From assembly GCA_050737995.1 (NCBI GenBank), contig JBOHYR010000139.1, positions 20,793-84,792 on the forward strand: DNA of 64,000 nucleotides, read 5' to 3'. The stretch comes from 66-474 sp050737995. Lineage in GTDB: Bacteria; Pseudomonadota; Gammaproteobacteria; Xanthomonadales; Rhodanobacteraceae. This document shows positions 10,531-21,447 of the stretch, piece after piece. Position 1 is the first letter of the stretch, and every line of letters begins with the position of its first letter. A model generated the notes under the pieces. The model was not told where the DNA came from. It ran no database searches and saw only the letters and a list, made by a program, of their open reading frames with translations. Both the position numbers and the translations under genes were made by a program.

Positions 10531-12350
10531 TTTCAGCACCGCCCATCGATGCCATGCGGCGTATCAGCGGGTTGCTGCAGGCCGGGGATTTCCCCGCGGC
10601 CCACGATCAACTCCAGGCTATCGTCGAAGAGCATCCCGATTACGCCGAGGCGCGGCGTCTGCTCGGCGGCGCCAAGCTTGCACTCGGCGATGCCACCGGC
10701 GCCGAGCGGACTTTGCGTGAGGCCATCTCGCTCGATCCGGCGTGGACGCCGACGCTGGCGACGCTTGGAGAAATGCTGCTTCACGGCGGCCGGTACGAAG
10801 AGGCCGAACAGCTTTTGCAACAAGCTGTTGCCGGGACCCCTCCCAGTCCGCACGCGGCATTGGTGCTCACCCGTTACTACAACGACCGTCAGCGATCCGC
10901 GCAGGCACTGGCTGTCGTTGCTCCGTTTTGCGTTACTGGCAACGCGTTTCCGGAATTGGCTGCACAGCACGTGGTTGCGCTGGTCGCGCTCGGGCGCAAG
11001 GACGACGCCCTCACCTGCTACCGCCGCATCGTGGCGAATTCTCCCGACAACGTTGCGGCCGCGCACGCCTTGGCCATCGCGTTGCAAGCCTCGAACCAGC
11101 ACGAGGAGGCCGAACGCATCGTTGGGCGCGCCTTGACGCAGGAGCATCGATCCGCGGCACTCCATTACACGCACGCCCGCAGCCTGATTGCACTCGGCGC
11201 GTTCGACCGGGCCGAGACGGACTTGCGCGATTGCCTGCGGCTGGATCCACGGCGGGTCGACGCGCACGGCGATCTTGCCAGGCTGGTGTGGATGCGCACC
11301 GGCGACACTGTGCAGGCGACCGAGATGCTGGACCAGGCCCTGCGGACATTCGCCAATGACGACGCGCTGTGGGCGGCCAAGGTTGCAGTGTTGCAGGGTG
11401 CCGGAGATCCGCGCGCTGCGCATGCCTGTCTCGCGCCGCGCGTCGAGCGCCCGCAGTCGCCACCGGCCCTGCTGGTGCGCGCCGGTTTGGCGGCGCTGGA
11501 ATTCGATCCGCGCATCGCGCTGGATCTGGCCGGTCGTGCTTTGCATGCGCTGCCTGCCGATGCGTCGGCCCGGAAACTCATTGCGGCTGCGTACTTGGGT
11601 GTTGGCGATGCCGGCGCCGCACTGCCGGAATGTGAAGCGCTGTTGGAGCTTACTCCCGATGACCAATATCTGATCGCGCTGCAAACGACGGCGTGGCGTA
11701 TGCTCGGCGACGCGCGTTATACGCGACTTTGCGATTATCGGAATCTTGTTGTCCCGTACCAACTGGAGACGCCGTCGCCGTGGCACAACCTGCCCGAATT
11801 TTTCGCCGACCTGAAACGCAGCTTGGGCAAGTTGCACAGCGTCTACAAGCACCCGCTGTTGTTCCAGTCCCTGCGCCACGGTACCGAGACGACCGAAGAC
11901 CTGACTGATAGTGAAGATCCCGCGATACAGGCGCTGTTCCGCGCTTTCGATGCGCCCATCCGCGACTACATTGCGCGAATGGGAGAGGGGGCCGATCCGT
12001 TGCGGCGCCGCAACAACGGCTCGTATCGATTCAACGGAAGCTGGTCGGTCAGGTTGCGTACGGCCGGCTTCCACCATAACCACGTGCATCCACGCGGCTG
12101 GATTTCATCGGCCTGCTACATCGATCTGCCGGACAGCATGGCCGACGCACAAACCCGGGAGGGTATGCTGACTTTTGCCGAGCCCGGGATCATCACAGCC
12201 CCGGCCTTGCACGCCGAGCACGAAGTGCGTCCGGTTGTGGGAATGCTGGTGCTGTTCCCGTCGTACTTCTGGCACGGCACCGTACCGTTTTCCAGCGACC
12301 AGACGCGGCTGACCGTCGCGTTCGATGCCGTGCCGGATAGACGTCCCTGA
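10527..12350 (+). CDS. TPR protein with C-terminal 2OG-Fe(II) oxygenase-type domain
   Basis: The product has 607 residues. Roughly residues 1-400 are tetratricopeptide-like helical repeats (for example EEAERIVGRALTQEHRSAAL), and residues about 440-607 match the putative 2OG-Fe(II) oxygenase family TIGR02466. The proposed iron ligands are visible: His519 and His521 in FHHNHVHPRGW, the distal His583 in SYFWHGT, and Arg594 as a likely 2-oxoglutarate binder. No signal peptide is seen, so it is probably cytoplasmic. It is translationally coupled to the GH65 gene by an ATGA overlap and its 3' end overlaps the convergent GH31 gene by 235 bases. The substrate is unknown. A stand-alone relative lies at 15218-15883. 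Confidence 0.83.
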   Translation: MISAPPIDAMRRISGLLQAGDFPAAHDQLQAIVEEHPDYAEARRLLGGAKLALGDATGAERTLREAISLDPAWTPTLATLGEMLLHGGRYEEAEQLLQQAVAGTPPSPHAALVLTRYYNDRQRSAQALAVVAPFCVTGNAFPELAAQHVVALVALGRKDDALTCYRRIVANSPDNVAAAHALAIALQASNQHEEAERIVGRALTQEHRSAALHYTHARSLIALGAFDRAETDLRDCLRLDPRRVDAHGDLARLVWMRTGDTVQATEMLDQALRTFANDDALWAAKVAVLQGAGDPRAAHACLAPRVERPQSPPALLVRAGLAALEFDPRIALDLAGRALHALPADASARKLIAAAYLGVGDAGAALPECEALLELTPDDQYLIALQTTAWRMLGDARYTRLCDYRNLVVPYQLETPSPWHNLPEFFADLKRSLGKLHSVYKHPLLFQSLRHGTETTEDLTDSEDPAIQALFRAFDAPIRDYIARMGEGADPLRRRNNGSYRFNGSWSVRLRTAGFHHNHVHPRGWISSACYIDLPDSMADAQTREGMLTFAEPGIITAPALHAEHEVRPVVGMLVLFPSYFWHGTVPFSSDQTRLTVAFDAVPDRRP

Positions 12351-15172
12351 TCGTCTTCCTGTCCGCGTGCGGCGGCACGCCACTGGATCGTGATCCGATC
12401 GCGGATGGCATGTTCAGGAATCAAGATCGTCGCAGTTGCGCCATTCGCGCTCCAGGTCCAGTGCGTGACCTCACTGCCGTCCACCGACACCGATCCCGGT
12501 TTATGGATGCCGTGGATGCGTAGTTCGTATGCCCGCCGTTGCACCTGACCGGCAAACGAACCGCGCGTCGGTCCGATGACGATTTGATGGGATCCGTCGC
12601 GCGTCTCGGCATAGGTCATCGGTGTCAGCGCATAGCGGTGTTGCTCGTAGGCCAGTGATATGCCGTCGTCTTCGTACAGGTCGAAGGAGCCATCGCCCGA
12701 TCCGTACATGTTCACAATGAGGTGATTAAGCGGTTTGGCATTCGACCATGCCAGATCCGCCGGCTGTTCGGGAATGATCGCGCCGTCGCGCACGAATACC
12801 GGCGTTGCATCCGTTGCGTAGTGTGCGGTAAACGAACCGCCTCCGGTGTAATGCTTGCCGCTGAAGAAATCGATCCACTTGCCGGGCGGCAGATACACGG
12901 TGCAATCACCGCTGGCATCGAGTACGGGGGCGACCAGTATCTCGCTGCCGAAATAGTATTCATGCGGATGCTGGTAGGACTCTTCGGAATCCGGATCGTG
13001 CAGGTACAGCGGACGCAGGATCGGCAATGACTTGTTGTGTGCGACCCACGTGTATGTGTAGGTATAGGGGATCAGTTGGGTGTGCAACGTGAAGTATTTC
13101 CTGACGAGTGCCATGCCGCGCTTGCCGTAGGTCCACGGCATGCGCAGGTTGCCCTCTTGCGGGTTTTCATGCGCGCTGTGCATCCGCAGCAGCGGGCTGA
13201 ACGCGCCGAACTCGACCCAACGCGCGTACAGGTCGAAGGGAATCTTTCCGCCGTGGAATCCGCCGATGTCGTGGCTGAGGTACGAAACCAGCACGTTGCC
13301 GCCGCGCACCGAGTAGGCGACTTCGTAGGCGAGGACCGGCCACTCGGAATATGTATCGCCGGTAAAGTAGGCCGGATAGCGCTCGCTGCCCCAGCCGCCG
13401 TAACGGGCGAGGATGAATCCGCGTTGATGGGTCTCGCGTTGGGTGTAGTCGTAATAGACGCGGTTGGTCCAAAGCTGCGGGTTCAATCCCGGCATCGTGG
13501 TCGCACCGCTGCCGCCATCGATCCACCAGAAGTTCACGCCCTGTTGCATCAGCGGCTTGTGCAGGAATTGCATGAAGACATCGGCCTGCCGCTTGTTCGA
13601 CAGGTCGAAGTAGATTCGCCCGGGAGGCTTGACGTTCCGGATCGCAACCGGATTCAGCAGGATGCCGCTGCCGTACTCGTCGGGTTCCAGACGCAAGGCG
13701 ATTTCGATCGACTGTCCAGCCCTGACGTACGGCGTGATGTCCGCATAGGTAAGACGGCGCGGCCATCGCACGTGACTGTGCTCGACCCGGCGGCCATCGA
13801 TATACAGCCAGTAATCCTTGCTCTGCTGACTCAGATACAGGTAAAGATGCGGCGGCAGGTGTGATGGAAGGCGCACCTGTTTGCGATACCACGTGATGCC
13901 GATGTAATTCTTGCCGCCCGCTTGCGCCGCCGGGGATTCGCCGGGATGCACGTCCTGCCATTCGCGGTCGTCGAAATCCGTGCCGAACCAGCGTCGCTGC
14001 ACACCCAGATCGTGGGGATCGGTGGAAAATGCCCAGCGACCGGACAAATCCAGGTCGAACGAAGGTTTCGGCGGCAACGCCCGTCCCAGCGCCTTCAGCA
14101 CTTCCGGCGCGTGGCTGTCGCTGTGCGACAGGATGCTTTCCCTGGTATTCGCGTAACCCGGATGATCGTTCAACGCCACCTTGATGCCGCGGGCGTGCAG
14201 CCACTTCAAAAGCTGGCTCGGTTTCGGAATCAGCGGGCTCCAGTCGTAGCCACCCTGCCAACCATTGTTGTGCCAGGCGAAATCTAGCACCAGTACATCC
14301 AGTGGAATATGGTTTTCGCGGAAGCGCGAAATTTCATCCTCGATGTGCTGTTCACCGTAGTGTTTGAAGGCTGGCTCTTTTGTTTCTTCGTTGCCCGGGA
14401 AATATTCGAAATTCAGGTCCGTGATCATCGGTCCGAGCACGTATCTCGGGACCATCGGAATCGGTCCGCACAGTTCGGCGTACTCGCGCAGCACCTTCCG
14501 GTAATCGTGGCCGTAGGTAAACAGATACCAGTCCTGACCGTTATCGCGCTTGCGCGGTACGATCCACTGTTGCTTCGCGCTCCTGACCGGGGTTTTGCTG
14601 TCGTCGATGAACGCGTAGCCGTTGCGGCTCAGCAGTCCGGACTTGGCCTTGGGCAGCAACACGTCGATCCCCGGGATGATGTCGTGGACCGGACTTTTCA
14701 GATCCTTGCCGTTTACTGGAAGATTCGCTTTGCTGACGTTGTCCAGCGAATACGTCAGGCCGCCCAGGTTGCGGTCATCCACCAGACCGGGATGCCAGGT
14801 GTGTGCCTTGTCTCCGGCGGCGTTTTTCCAAATCACCTCCAGGTTGGCCGCGGTAAATTTTCCGGAGCGCAGCCGGTATCGCAGTGTCATGGCGCTGGTG
14901 CGTACGACCAGCCAGCCGTTTTGCAATTTTTTGCTCAGATCGACGTGGGGCCAGTCGCGTTTCTCGACGACGGCGGTCGGGGCGTCGACGAAACTTCCTG
15001 TCGGCGAGTACTCCATCCTGACCAGCGAGGGGGTCAGGAATTCGAACCGCGCCTGTCCGACCAATACCGTGGACGTACCTTGTGCTGCGGCAAGCGCAAC
15101 CGGCGGCAAGCCGACGCTGGCTGCAAACAGACAGTAGATCGCGACTCGGACAAGGCGAGAGCGAATGTTCAT
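12116..15172 (-). CDS. Secreted GH31 alpha-glucosidase-like enzyme with inserted carbohydrate-binding domain
   Basis: This is a glycoside hydrolase family 31 protein with a signal peptide (ending near LAAA), an N-terminal beta-sandwich and a TIM barrel. Barrel strands such as LDVLVLDFAWHNNGW (about 291) and the putative nucleophile motif NFWWIDGG (Asp552) are present, as is the acid/base block FTGDTYSEWP (Asp606). Between about residues 375 and 515 a domain resembling the GH2 N-terminal sugar-binding fold is inserted (FGTDFDDREWQDVHPGE, YWLYIDGRRVEHS). The conserved part ends near residue 933 (ITIQWRAA). The last 78 residues are antisense to the neighbouring TPR-oxygenase gene and look like read-through to a chance stop. 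It probably releases glucose from alpha-glucosides in the periplasm. Confidence 0.85.
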   Translation of the reverse strand: MNIRSRLVRVAIYCLFAASVGLPPVALAAAQGTSTVLVGQARFEFLTPSLVRMEYSPTGSFVDAPTAVVEKRDWPHVDLSKKLQNGWLVVRTSAMTLRYRLRSGKFTAANLEVIWKNAAGDKAHTWHPGLVDDRNLGGLTYSLDNVSKANLPVNGKDLKSPVHDIIPGIDVLLPKAKSGLLSRNGYAFIDDSKTPVRSAKQQWIVPRKRDNGQDWYLFTYGHDYRKVLREYAELCGPIPMVPRYVLGPMITDLNFEYFPGNEETKEPAFKHYGEQHIEDEISRFRENHIPLDVLVLDFAWHNNGWQGGYDWSPLIPKPSQLLKWLHARGIKVALNDHPGYANTRESILSHSDSHAPEVLKALGRALPPKPSFDLDLSGRWAFSTDPHDLGVQRRWFGTDFDDREWQDVHPGESPAAQAGGKNYIGITWYRKQVRLPSHLPPHLYLYLSQQSKDYWLYIDGRRVEHSHVRWPRRLTYADITPYVRAGQSIEIALRLEPDEYGSGILLNPVAIRNVKPPGRIYFDLSNKRQADVFMQFLHKPLMQQGVNFWWIDGGSGATTMPGLNPQLWTNRVYYDYTQRETHQRGFILARYGGWGSERYPAYFTGDTYSEWPVLAYEVAYSVRGGNVLVSYLSHDIGGFHGGKIPFDLYARWVEFGAFSPLLRMHSAHENPQEGNLRMPWTYGKRGMALVRKYFTLHTQLIPYTYTYTWVAHNKSLPILRPLYLHDPDSEESYQHPHEYYFGSEILVAPVLDASGDCTVYLPPGKWIDFFSGKHYTGGGSFTAHYATDATPVFVRDGAIIPEQPADLAWSNAKPLNHLIVNMYGSGDGSFDLYEDDGISLAYEQHRYALTPMTYAETRDGSHQIVIGPTRGSFAGQVQRRAYELRIHGIHKPGSVSVDGSEVTHWTWSANGATATILIPEHAIRDRITIQWRAAARGQEDDQGRLSGTASNATVSRVWSLENGTVPCQKYDGNSTSIPTTGRTSCSACKAGAVMIPGSAKVSIPSRVCASAMLSGRSM

Positions 15173-15217
15173 GCAAGATTTCCCATCGACATGAAAGAGC
15201 CGTCCGGGGCACGGGCC

Positions 15218-15883
15218 TTATCGAGGAAGGTGGTTGCGGCCCCCATGGCAATCCTCCGCGTTTGTCGCCACTGCATTGAAGGCAATCACGATGCGCGGTT
15301 CGTCGTTGTCGTGCGGTTCGACGTAGTGTTCCATCCAGCACGGAAACAGCACCAGCAAACCGGCATCCGGCGTAAGCTGGATATCGCTGTACCCGTTCGG
15401 CACGGCGCCCTTGACGTAGCCATGCACCACCCCCGGGCGGGGATCGCGGAACACGAAGCGTCCCGAGCCTGGCGGGACTGTCAGGTAGAACGAACCCGAC
15501 AGCAGGCAACCCTCGTGCACATGCAGGAAATTGAAGCCGCCGCGATCGTGCAGGTTCACCCAGGATTGCAGTGCGAAATTGACATCGGGGATGCCCATCT
15601 CGCGGAGTGCACCGGCGCAGCCAGAATGCACCGCATCGCGCAAGGACGCGAATATCGGCTGGTCCAGTACCCTCATGTCTTCGCTGTTCCAGCCACCGCG
15701 GTTGGTGCGCCCCGCAGGTTTGGGGCTGGACGCACGCATCCGCAGTACCGTCGCCACCCATTCGTCCAGATGGCCGTTCAGGAAAGGCAGGCGCGTCTGC
15801 CAGATCCGCGTCGGAAAAAGGTCGTAGGACTGCAGTAAAGATGATGCAATCCGAGCGGAGGATGTCGACGGTGCAGGCGCCAT
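15218..15883 (-). CDS. Putative 2OG-Fe(II) oxygenase (TIGR02466-like)
   Basis: The product is a 221-residue soluble protein. The N-terminal block LFPTRIWQTRLPF is typical of the TIGR02466 putative oxygenase family. The iron-binding facial triad is visible as HVH in FLHVHEGCLLSG and the distal His in CWMEHYVEP, followed by Arg in EPRIVIAFN, which should hold 2-oxoglutarate. It lies 45 bases upstream of the GH31 gene on the same strand and is probably co-transcribed with it. Members of this family often sit beside TonB receptor and sugar-use genes, but their substrate is not established. The family is clear, the reaction is inferred. Confidence 0.82.
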   Translation of the reverse strand: MAPAPSTSSARIASSLLQSYDLFPTRIWQTRLPFLNGHLDEWVATVLRMRASSPKPAGRTNRGGWNSEDMRVLDQPIFASLRDAVHSGCAGALREMGIPDVNFALQSWVNLHDRGGFNFLHVHEGCLLSGSFYLTVPPGSGRFVFRDPRPGVVHGYVKGAVPNGYSDIQLTPDAGLLVLFPCWMEHYVEPHDNDEPRIVIAFNAVATNAEDCHGGRNHLPR

Positions 15884-15963
15884 TTTCTTGATCGTTCCCG
15901 GTTGTCGCGATGTAACGGTGGGTCCATCATGACAGGCGACGTCAAATCGGGATATCGGTGACG

Positions 15964-16662
15964 ATGATGCGAATGCGAAATCCGCTGCACGTGTTGATCT
16001 TGGGCTTGCTGTTGTTGGTCATCGGCCATGTCGCGTGCGCGCGTCCACCTCCTCCGCAGCATTGGCAACCGGACATTGGCCGGCTCGTCGCGAATGATAA
16101 CTCGCACCCTCCGCCGCGGCATGCGGTGTTGTTCGTCGGCAGTTCCTCGATCCGCATGTGGACGACGCTCGCCGCGGATTTTCCGGGCGTGCCGACGATC
16201 GACCGCGGATTCGGCGGTTCGGCGATTGCCGACAGTACGTATTACGCGGATCGCATCATCATTCCCTACCATCCACGGGTGATCGTGATGTACGCCGGCG
16301 ACAACGACATCGCCGAGGGCTGTTCACCTCGTCAGGTCCTGGACGAGTTCGAGGCGTTCGTCACCCGCGTCCGCCGCGACTTGCCCGATGTCGCCATCGC
16401 GTATATCTCGATCAAGCCGAGCATCGCGCGCTGGGCGATGTGGCCGCAGATGCGGGAGGCCAACAGGTTGATCGCGGATTGGGCGCGGACCGAGCGGCGA
16501 GTGACCTTCGTGGACGTCTCGAAGAAGATGCTGGGTCCGAATGGCAAACCTCGGCCGCCACTGTTCCGTGATGACGGACTGCACATGTCGCGGGCGGGTT
16601 ACGCGATCTGGATTCGGGCGCTGAAACCGGTTCTGGCGCAATACGGATTCGCAATGCACTGA
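15964..16662 (+). CDS. Secreted SGNH/GDSL-type hydrolase
   Basis: The product is a 232-residue exported esterase-like protein. The signal peptide runs MMRMRNPLHVLILGLLLLVI and is cleaved near ACA. The four SGNH blocks are present: FVGSSSIRMW (nucleophile Ser), RGFGGSAI (Gly), YAGDNDIAEG (Asn) and RDDGLHMSRAGY (Asp-x-x-His). The spacing matches acyl-ester hydrolases that act on sugar acetates, lysophospholipids or similar. Several in-frame starts exist (GTG 15958, ATG 15964, 15967, 15973); 15964 was chosen as the first ATG. It is divergent from the oxygenase gene, so it may or may not belong to the carbohydrate locus. Confidence 0.86.
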   Translation: MMRMRNPLHVLILGLLLLVIGHVACARPPPPQHWQPDIGRLVANDNSHPPPRHAVLFVGSSSIRMWTTLAADFPGVPTIDRGFGGSAIADSTYYADRIIIPYHPRVIVMYAGDNDIAEGCSPRQVLDEFEAFVTRVRRDLPDVAIAYISIKPSIARWAMWPQMREANRLIADWARTERRVTFVDVSKKMLGPNGKPRPPLFRDDGLHMSRAGYAIWIRALKPVLAQYGFAMH

Positions 16663-16738
16663 TTTCGCAATCTCGAAGGCTTGCCGACGATCGCTGAGCC
16701 AGCCAAGTGTAGTTCGATCTCACCTGCGCGCGTGAGAA

Positions 16739-17416
16739 TCACACGCTTCCCGCGACGATGTTCACGCTGAGTGCGATCACGATCACGTTGAAAAAGAACG
16801 CGATCACGCTGTGCGCAAGCGCCACATGCCGGATGATGCGTGAATCGATCTGCACGTCGGAGACCTGGAAGGTCATGCCGATCACGACCGCGAAATAGAC
16901 GAAGTCCCAGTAGTCTGGTTCGGCATTGCCCGGGAATTCCAGGCCTGCGTGCTTGCCGCCGCTGTCGCCATAGAACTCGTGCGCGTAATGCAGTGCGAAG
17001 ATCGTATTCATGAATAGCCACGCCACGATCACGCTGCAAACAGCCAACGCGATTTGAACGCCGCCGGCGTGCTTGCTCACGTGCAATTCCGCGGCCAGCG
17101 CCATCAGCGCCACGGTCGCGACGGCCGCACCGCTGAGGAGAAAACCCCAGTAACCCTCATCCTCCTTGCGTGCGTGGATTCGGATGGACTGCGTGTTCGA
17201 ACGCGAGAACATGGTGACCGTTGCGGCAAGGAAAATGAACGCCGCGATATCGAAGGCCAACAGTATGCTGCGATCCGGTCGTGCTCCGCCAAGACACAGC
17301 ACGGTCGCAAGAGCGACGAAGATCACCGCGCAAACCATGAAGCGTGAGTGTTTGCGCAAGCGACGCCAGCGCCGCATCAGCCATCCATTGGATGCCCCGC
17401 TTTTGTCTGCTGTCAT
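16739..17416 (-). CDS. DUF1345 inner-membrane protein
   Basis: The product is an integral membrane protein of 225 residues with about five predicted helices, for example MVCAVIFVALATVLCLGG and ILLAFDIAAFIFLAATVTMF. The conserved block PDYWDFVYFAVVIGMTFQVSD is typical of the DUF1345 family, whose function is unknown. The frame continues upstream without a good ribosome site; the start at 17416 (MTADKSG) gives the usual family length. It stands alone, converging with the SGNH hydrolase gene and lying 143 bases downstream of the tRNA-Val gene on the same strand. Confidence 0.8.
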   Translation of the reverse strand: MTADKSGASNGWLMRRWRRLRKHSRFMVCAVIFVALATVLCLGGARPDRSILLAFDIAAFIFLAATVTMFSRSNTQSIRIHARKEDEGYWGFLLSGAAVATVALMALAAELHVSKHAGGVQIALAVCSVIVAWLFMNTIFALHYAHEFYGDSGGKHAGLEFPGNAEPDYWDFVYFAVVIGMTFQVSDVQIDSRIIRHVALAHSVIAFFFNVIVIALSVNIVAGSV

Positions 17417-17559
17417 GGGTTGTGCCCTTGGCTGTCTGTACGCGTATCCTACGGCGCGCGTGGTCCTTCGGCATACCGTGTCGGGAGTACCAACCGAGGT
17501 CACTCGAACGCAGAAACGGCCGACAGTTCGGGTCGACCGTTTTCGCAAATGTCCGATGT

Positions 17560-17634
17560 TGGTGGGCGGTGCAGGGATCGAACCTGCGACTCCTGCCGTG
17601 TGAAGGCAGTGCTCTACCGCTGAGCTAACCGCCC
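17560..17634 (-). tRNA. tRNA-Val (anticodon CAC)
   Basis: The minus strand folds into a full cloverleaf. The acceptor stem is GGGCGGT paired with ACCGCCC, then discriminator A and an encoded CCA (17560-17562). The D arm carries AGCTCAGCGGTAGAGC. The anticodon stem CTGCC/GGCAG encloses loop TTCACAC, giving anticodon CAC for the valine codon GUG. The T arm has the standard GGTTCGATCC. No integrase or duplicated 3' end is seen beside it, so there is no sign of use as an attachment site. Confidence 0.97.
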
Positions 17635-17732
17635 ACGCGAAACACGAAGTTTACGGGCGACGCGATTTTCGGTCAATCGACGGTGGGGCGGTTGCTACAA
17701 TCCGTCGCTTGACCCCCGCCGGAACGCTATCC

Positions 17733-18053
17733 ATGGAACACATCCTGCACGCACTTGCCAATTACCAGATCACGCCATGGAAGGCGGTCGGCTTTCTCGG
17801 GGCGGTGATGTTCGCGAGCCGATGGTTCGTCCAGTTCTACGCGACTCGAAAACACAAGCGGGTGACGATGCCGATGGCATTCTGGGTGTTGTCGATATGC
17901 GGGAGCGTGTTGGTGCTGGCATATTTCATCTTCGGCAAGAACGACTCTGTCGGCATAGTACAGAACCTGTTTCCGGCGCTCGTCGCCGTATACAACCTTG
18001 TCGTGCACCTGCGTCATCCGACGAATGGTGGACCTGGAAACGTCGCCGCCTAG
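17733..18053 (+). CDS. Stand-alone lipid-A-biosynthesis N-terminal (LAB_N) domain membrane protein
   Basis: The product is a membrane protein of 106 residues with three helices. The block FASRWFVQFYATRKHKRVTM and the following PMAFWVLSICGS match the LAB_N domain, which in some bacteria precedes lipid-A-disaccharide synthase and here is a protein by itself. ATG 17733 was preferred over the TTG at 17709. Small LAB_N proteins often neighbour glycosyltransferases that modify lipids, but none is nearby. The function is therefore unclear; a lipid-related or transport-like membrane role is a guess from the family. Confidence 0.75.
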   Translation: MEHILHALANYQITPWKAVGFLGAVMFASRWFVQFYATRKHKRVTMPMAFWVLSICGSVLVLAYFIFGKNDSVGIVQNLFPALVAVYNLVVHLRHPTNGGPGNVAA

Positions 18054-18192
18054 CTGGCTTGCCGTGGTTGCGCTAGGATCGCGCAGGCATCCGTGTTGCC
18101 GCGGACGCCCGGGCAGTCACGGCGCGGGTGCGGCCAGTATGGGCCTGCGTGTCGAGCCGGACACAACCGTTCAATCACTGTGGGGGAGAGAC

Positions 18193-18462
18193 ATGAACGC
18201 ACGAGTCGGAACGCAAGAGACGGCGCCGGTTTCGCTGGGCGACTGGATTCTCACGCTTATCGTCCTGGCAATCCCGATCGTGGGGCTGGTCATGCTGTTC
18301 GTGTGGGGATTTGGCAGCGGGACGCATCCGAGCAAGCAGAACTTCTGTCGCGCATCGTTGATCCTTTACTTGATTGGCATCGTCATCTTCGTGTTGTTCA
18401 TGATGACATTCGGATTTGCCGCATTCTCCATGATGCACGGAATGGGTGGCGCGTCGCTCTAA
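18193..18462 (+). CDS. Small two-helix membrane protein, function unknown
   Basis: This gene encodes 89 residues preceded by a strong GGGGGAG ribosome site. Two hydrophobic segments are visible, WILTLIVLAIPIVGLVMLFV and LILYLIGIVIFVLFMMTFGF, joined by a loop WGFGSGTHPSKQNFCRA. The layout WGF..G..P.KQN..RA resembles small membrane proteins found in many proteobacteria without known role. It lies 139 bases after the LAB_N gene and converges with metH, whose stop is 54 bases away. Confidence 0.7.
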   Translation: MNARVGTQETAPVSLGDWILTLIVLAIPIVGLVMLFVWGFGSGTHPSKQNFCRASLILYLIGIVIFVLFMMTFGFAAFSMMHGMGGASL

Positions 18463-18516
18463 CTTTGTGGCACTGGCGTCGCGCAGGACGCTGGTGATCC
18501 GTCCGCGACGTTGCGT

Positions 18517-21228
<2,712 letters not shown>

Positions 21229-21267
21229 GCACCACTCGTGGCAGGTGAGGTGTCGATTACAAGATTT

Positions 21268-21392
21268 GTCCTTCCGGGGCCATCCGCCGGCTGCATCGGC
21301 GATGGAACCCGGAATCCATTTTGGCTGTGTTGAAATTCAACAGCTGGATTCCGCGTTCTGTCCGCGAACTGCGCGGACAGCCCCGGAATGAC
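21268..21392. repeat. MITE-like repeat with 13-bp terminal inverted repeats (copy 1)
   Basis: This 125-base element lies between the two metH genes. Its ends, GTCCTTCCGGGGC (21268-21280) and GCCCCGGAATGAC (21380-21392), are inverted repeats matching at 12 of 13 positions. Internal CCGGCTGCATCGGCG and GAACCCGGAATCCAT recur in the element at 62832-62957, and a shorter relative lies at 45218-45316. It contains no open frame of its own. Confidence 0.8.
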
Positions 21393-21447
21393 GAAAACCA
21401 GAATTCGTCGCGCGGAGTGTGTATCGTGTAGTCCAATATGCACTCGA

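Noticed and set aside
17560..17634. tRNA-Val as an attachment site for an integrated element
   Set aside because: No integrase gene, no duplicated tRNA 3' end and no change of gene content at this point were found.
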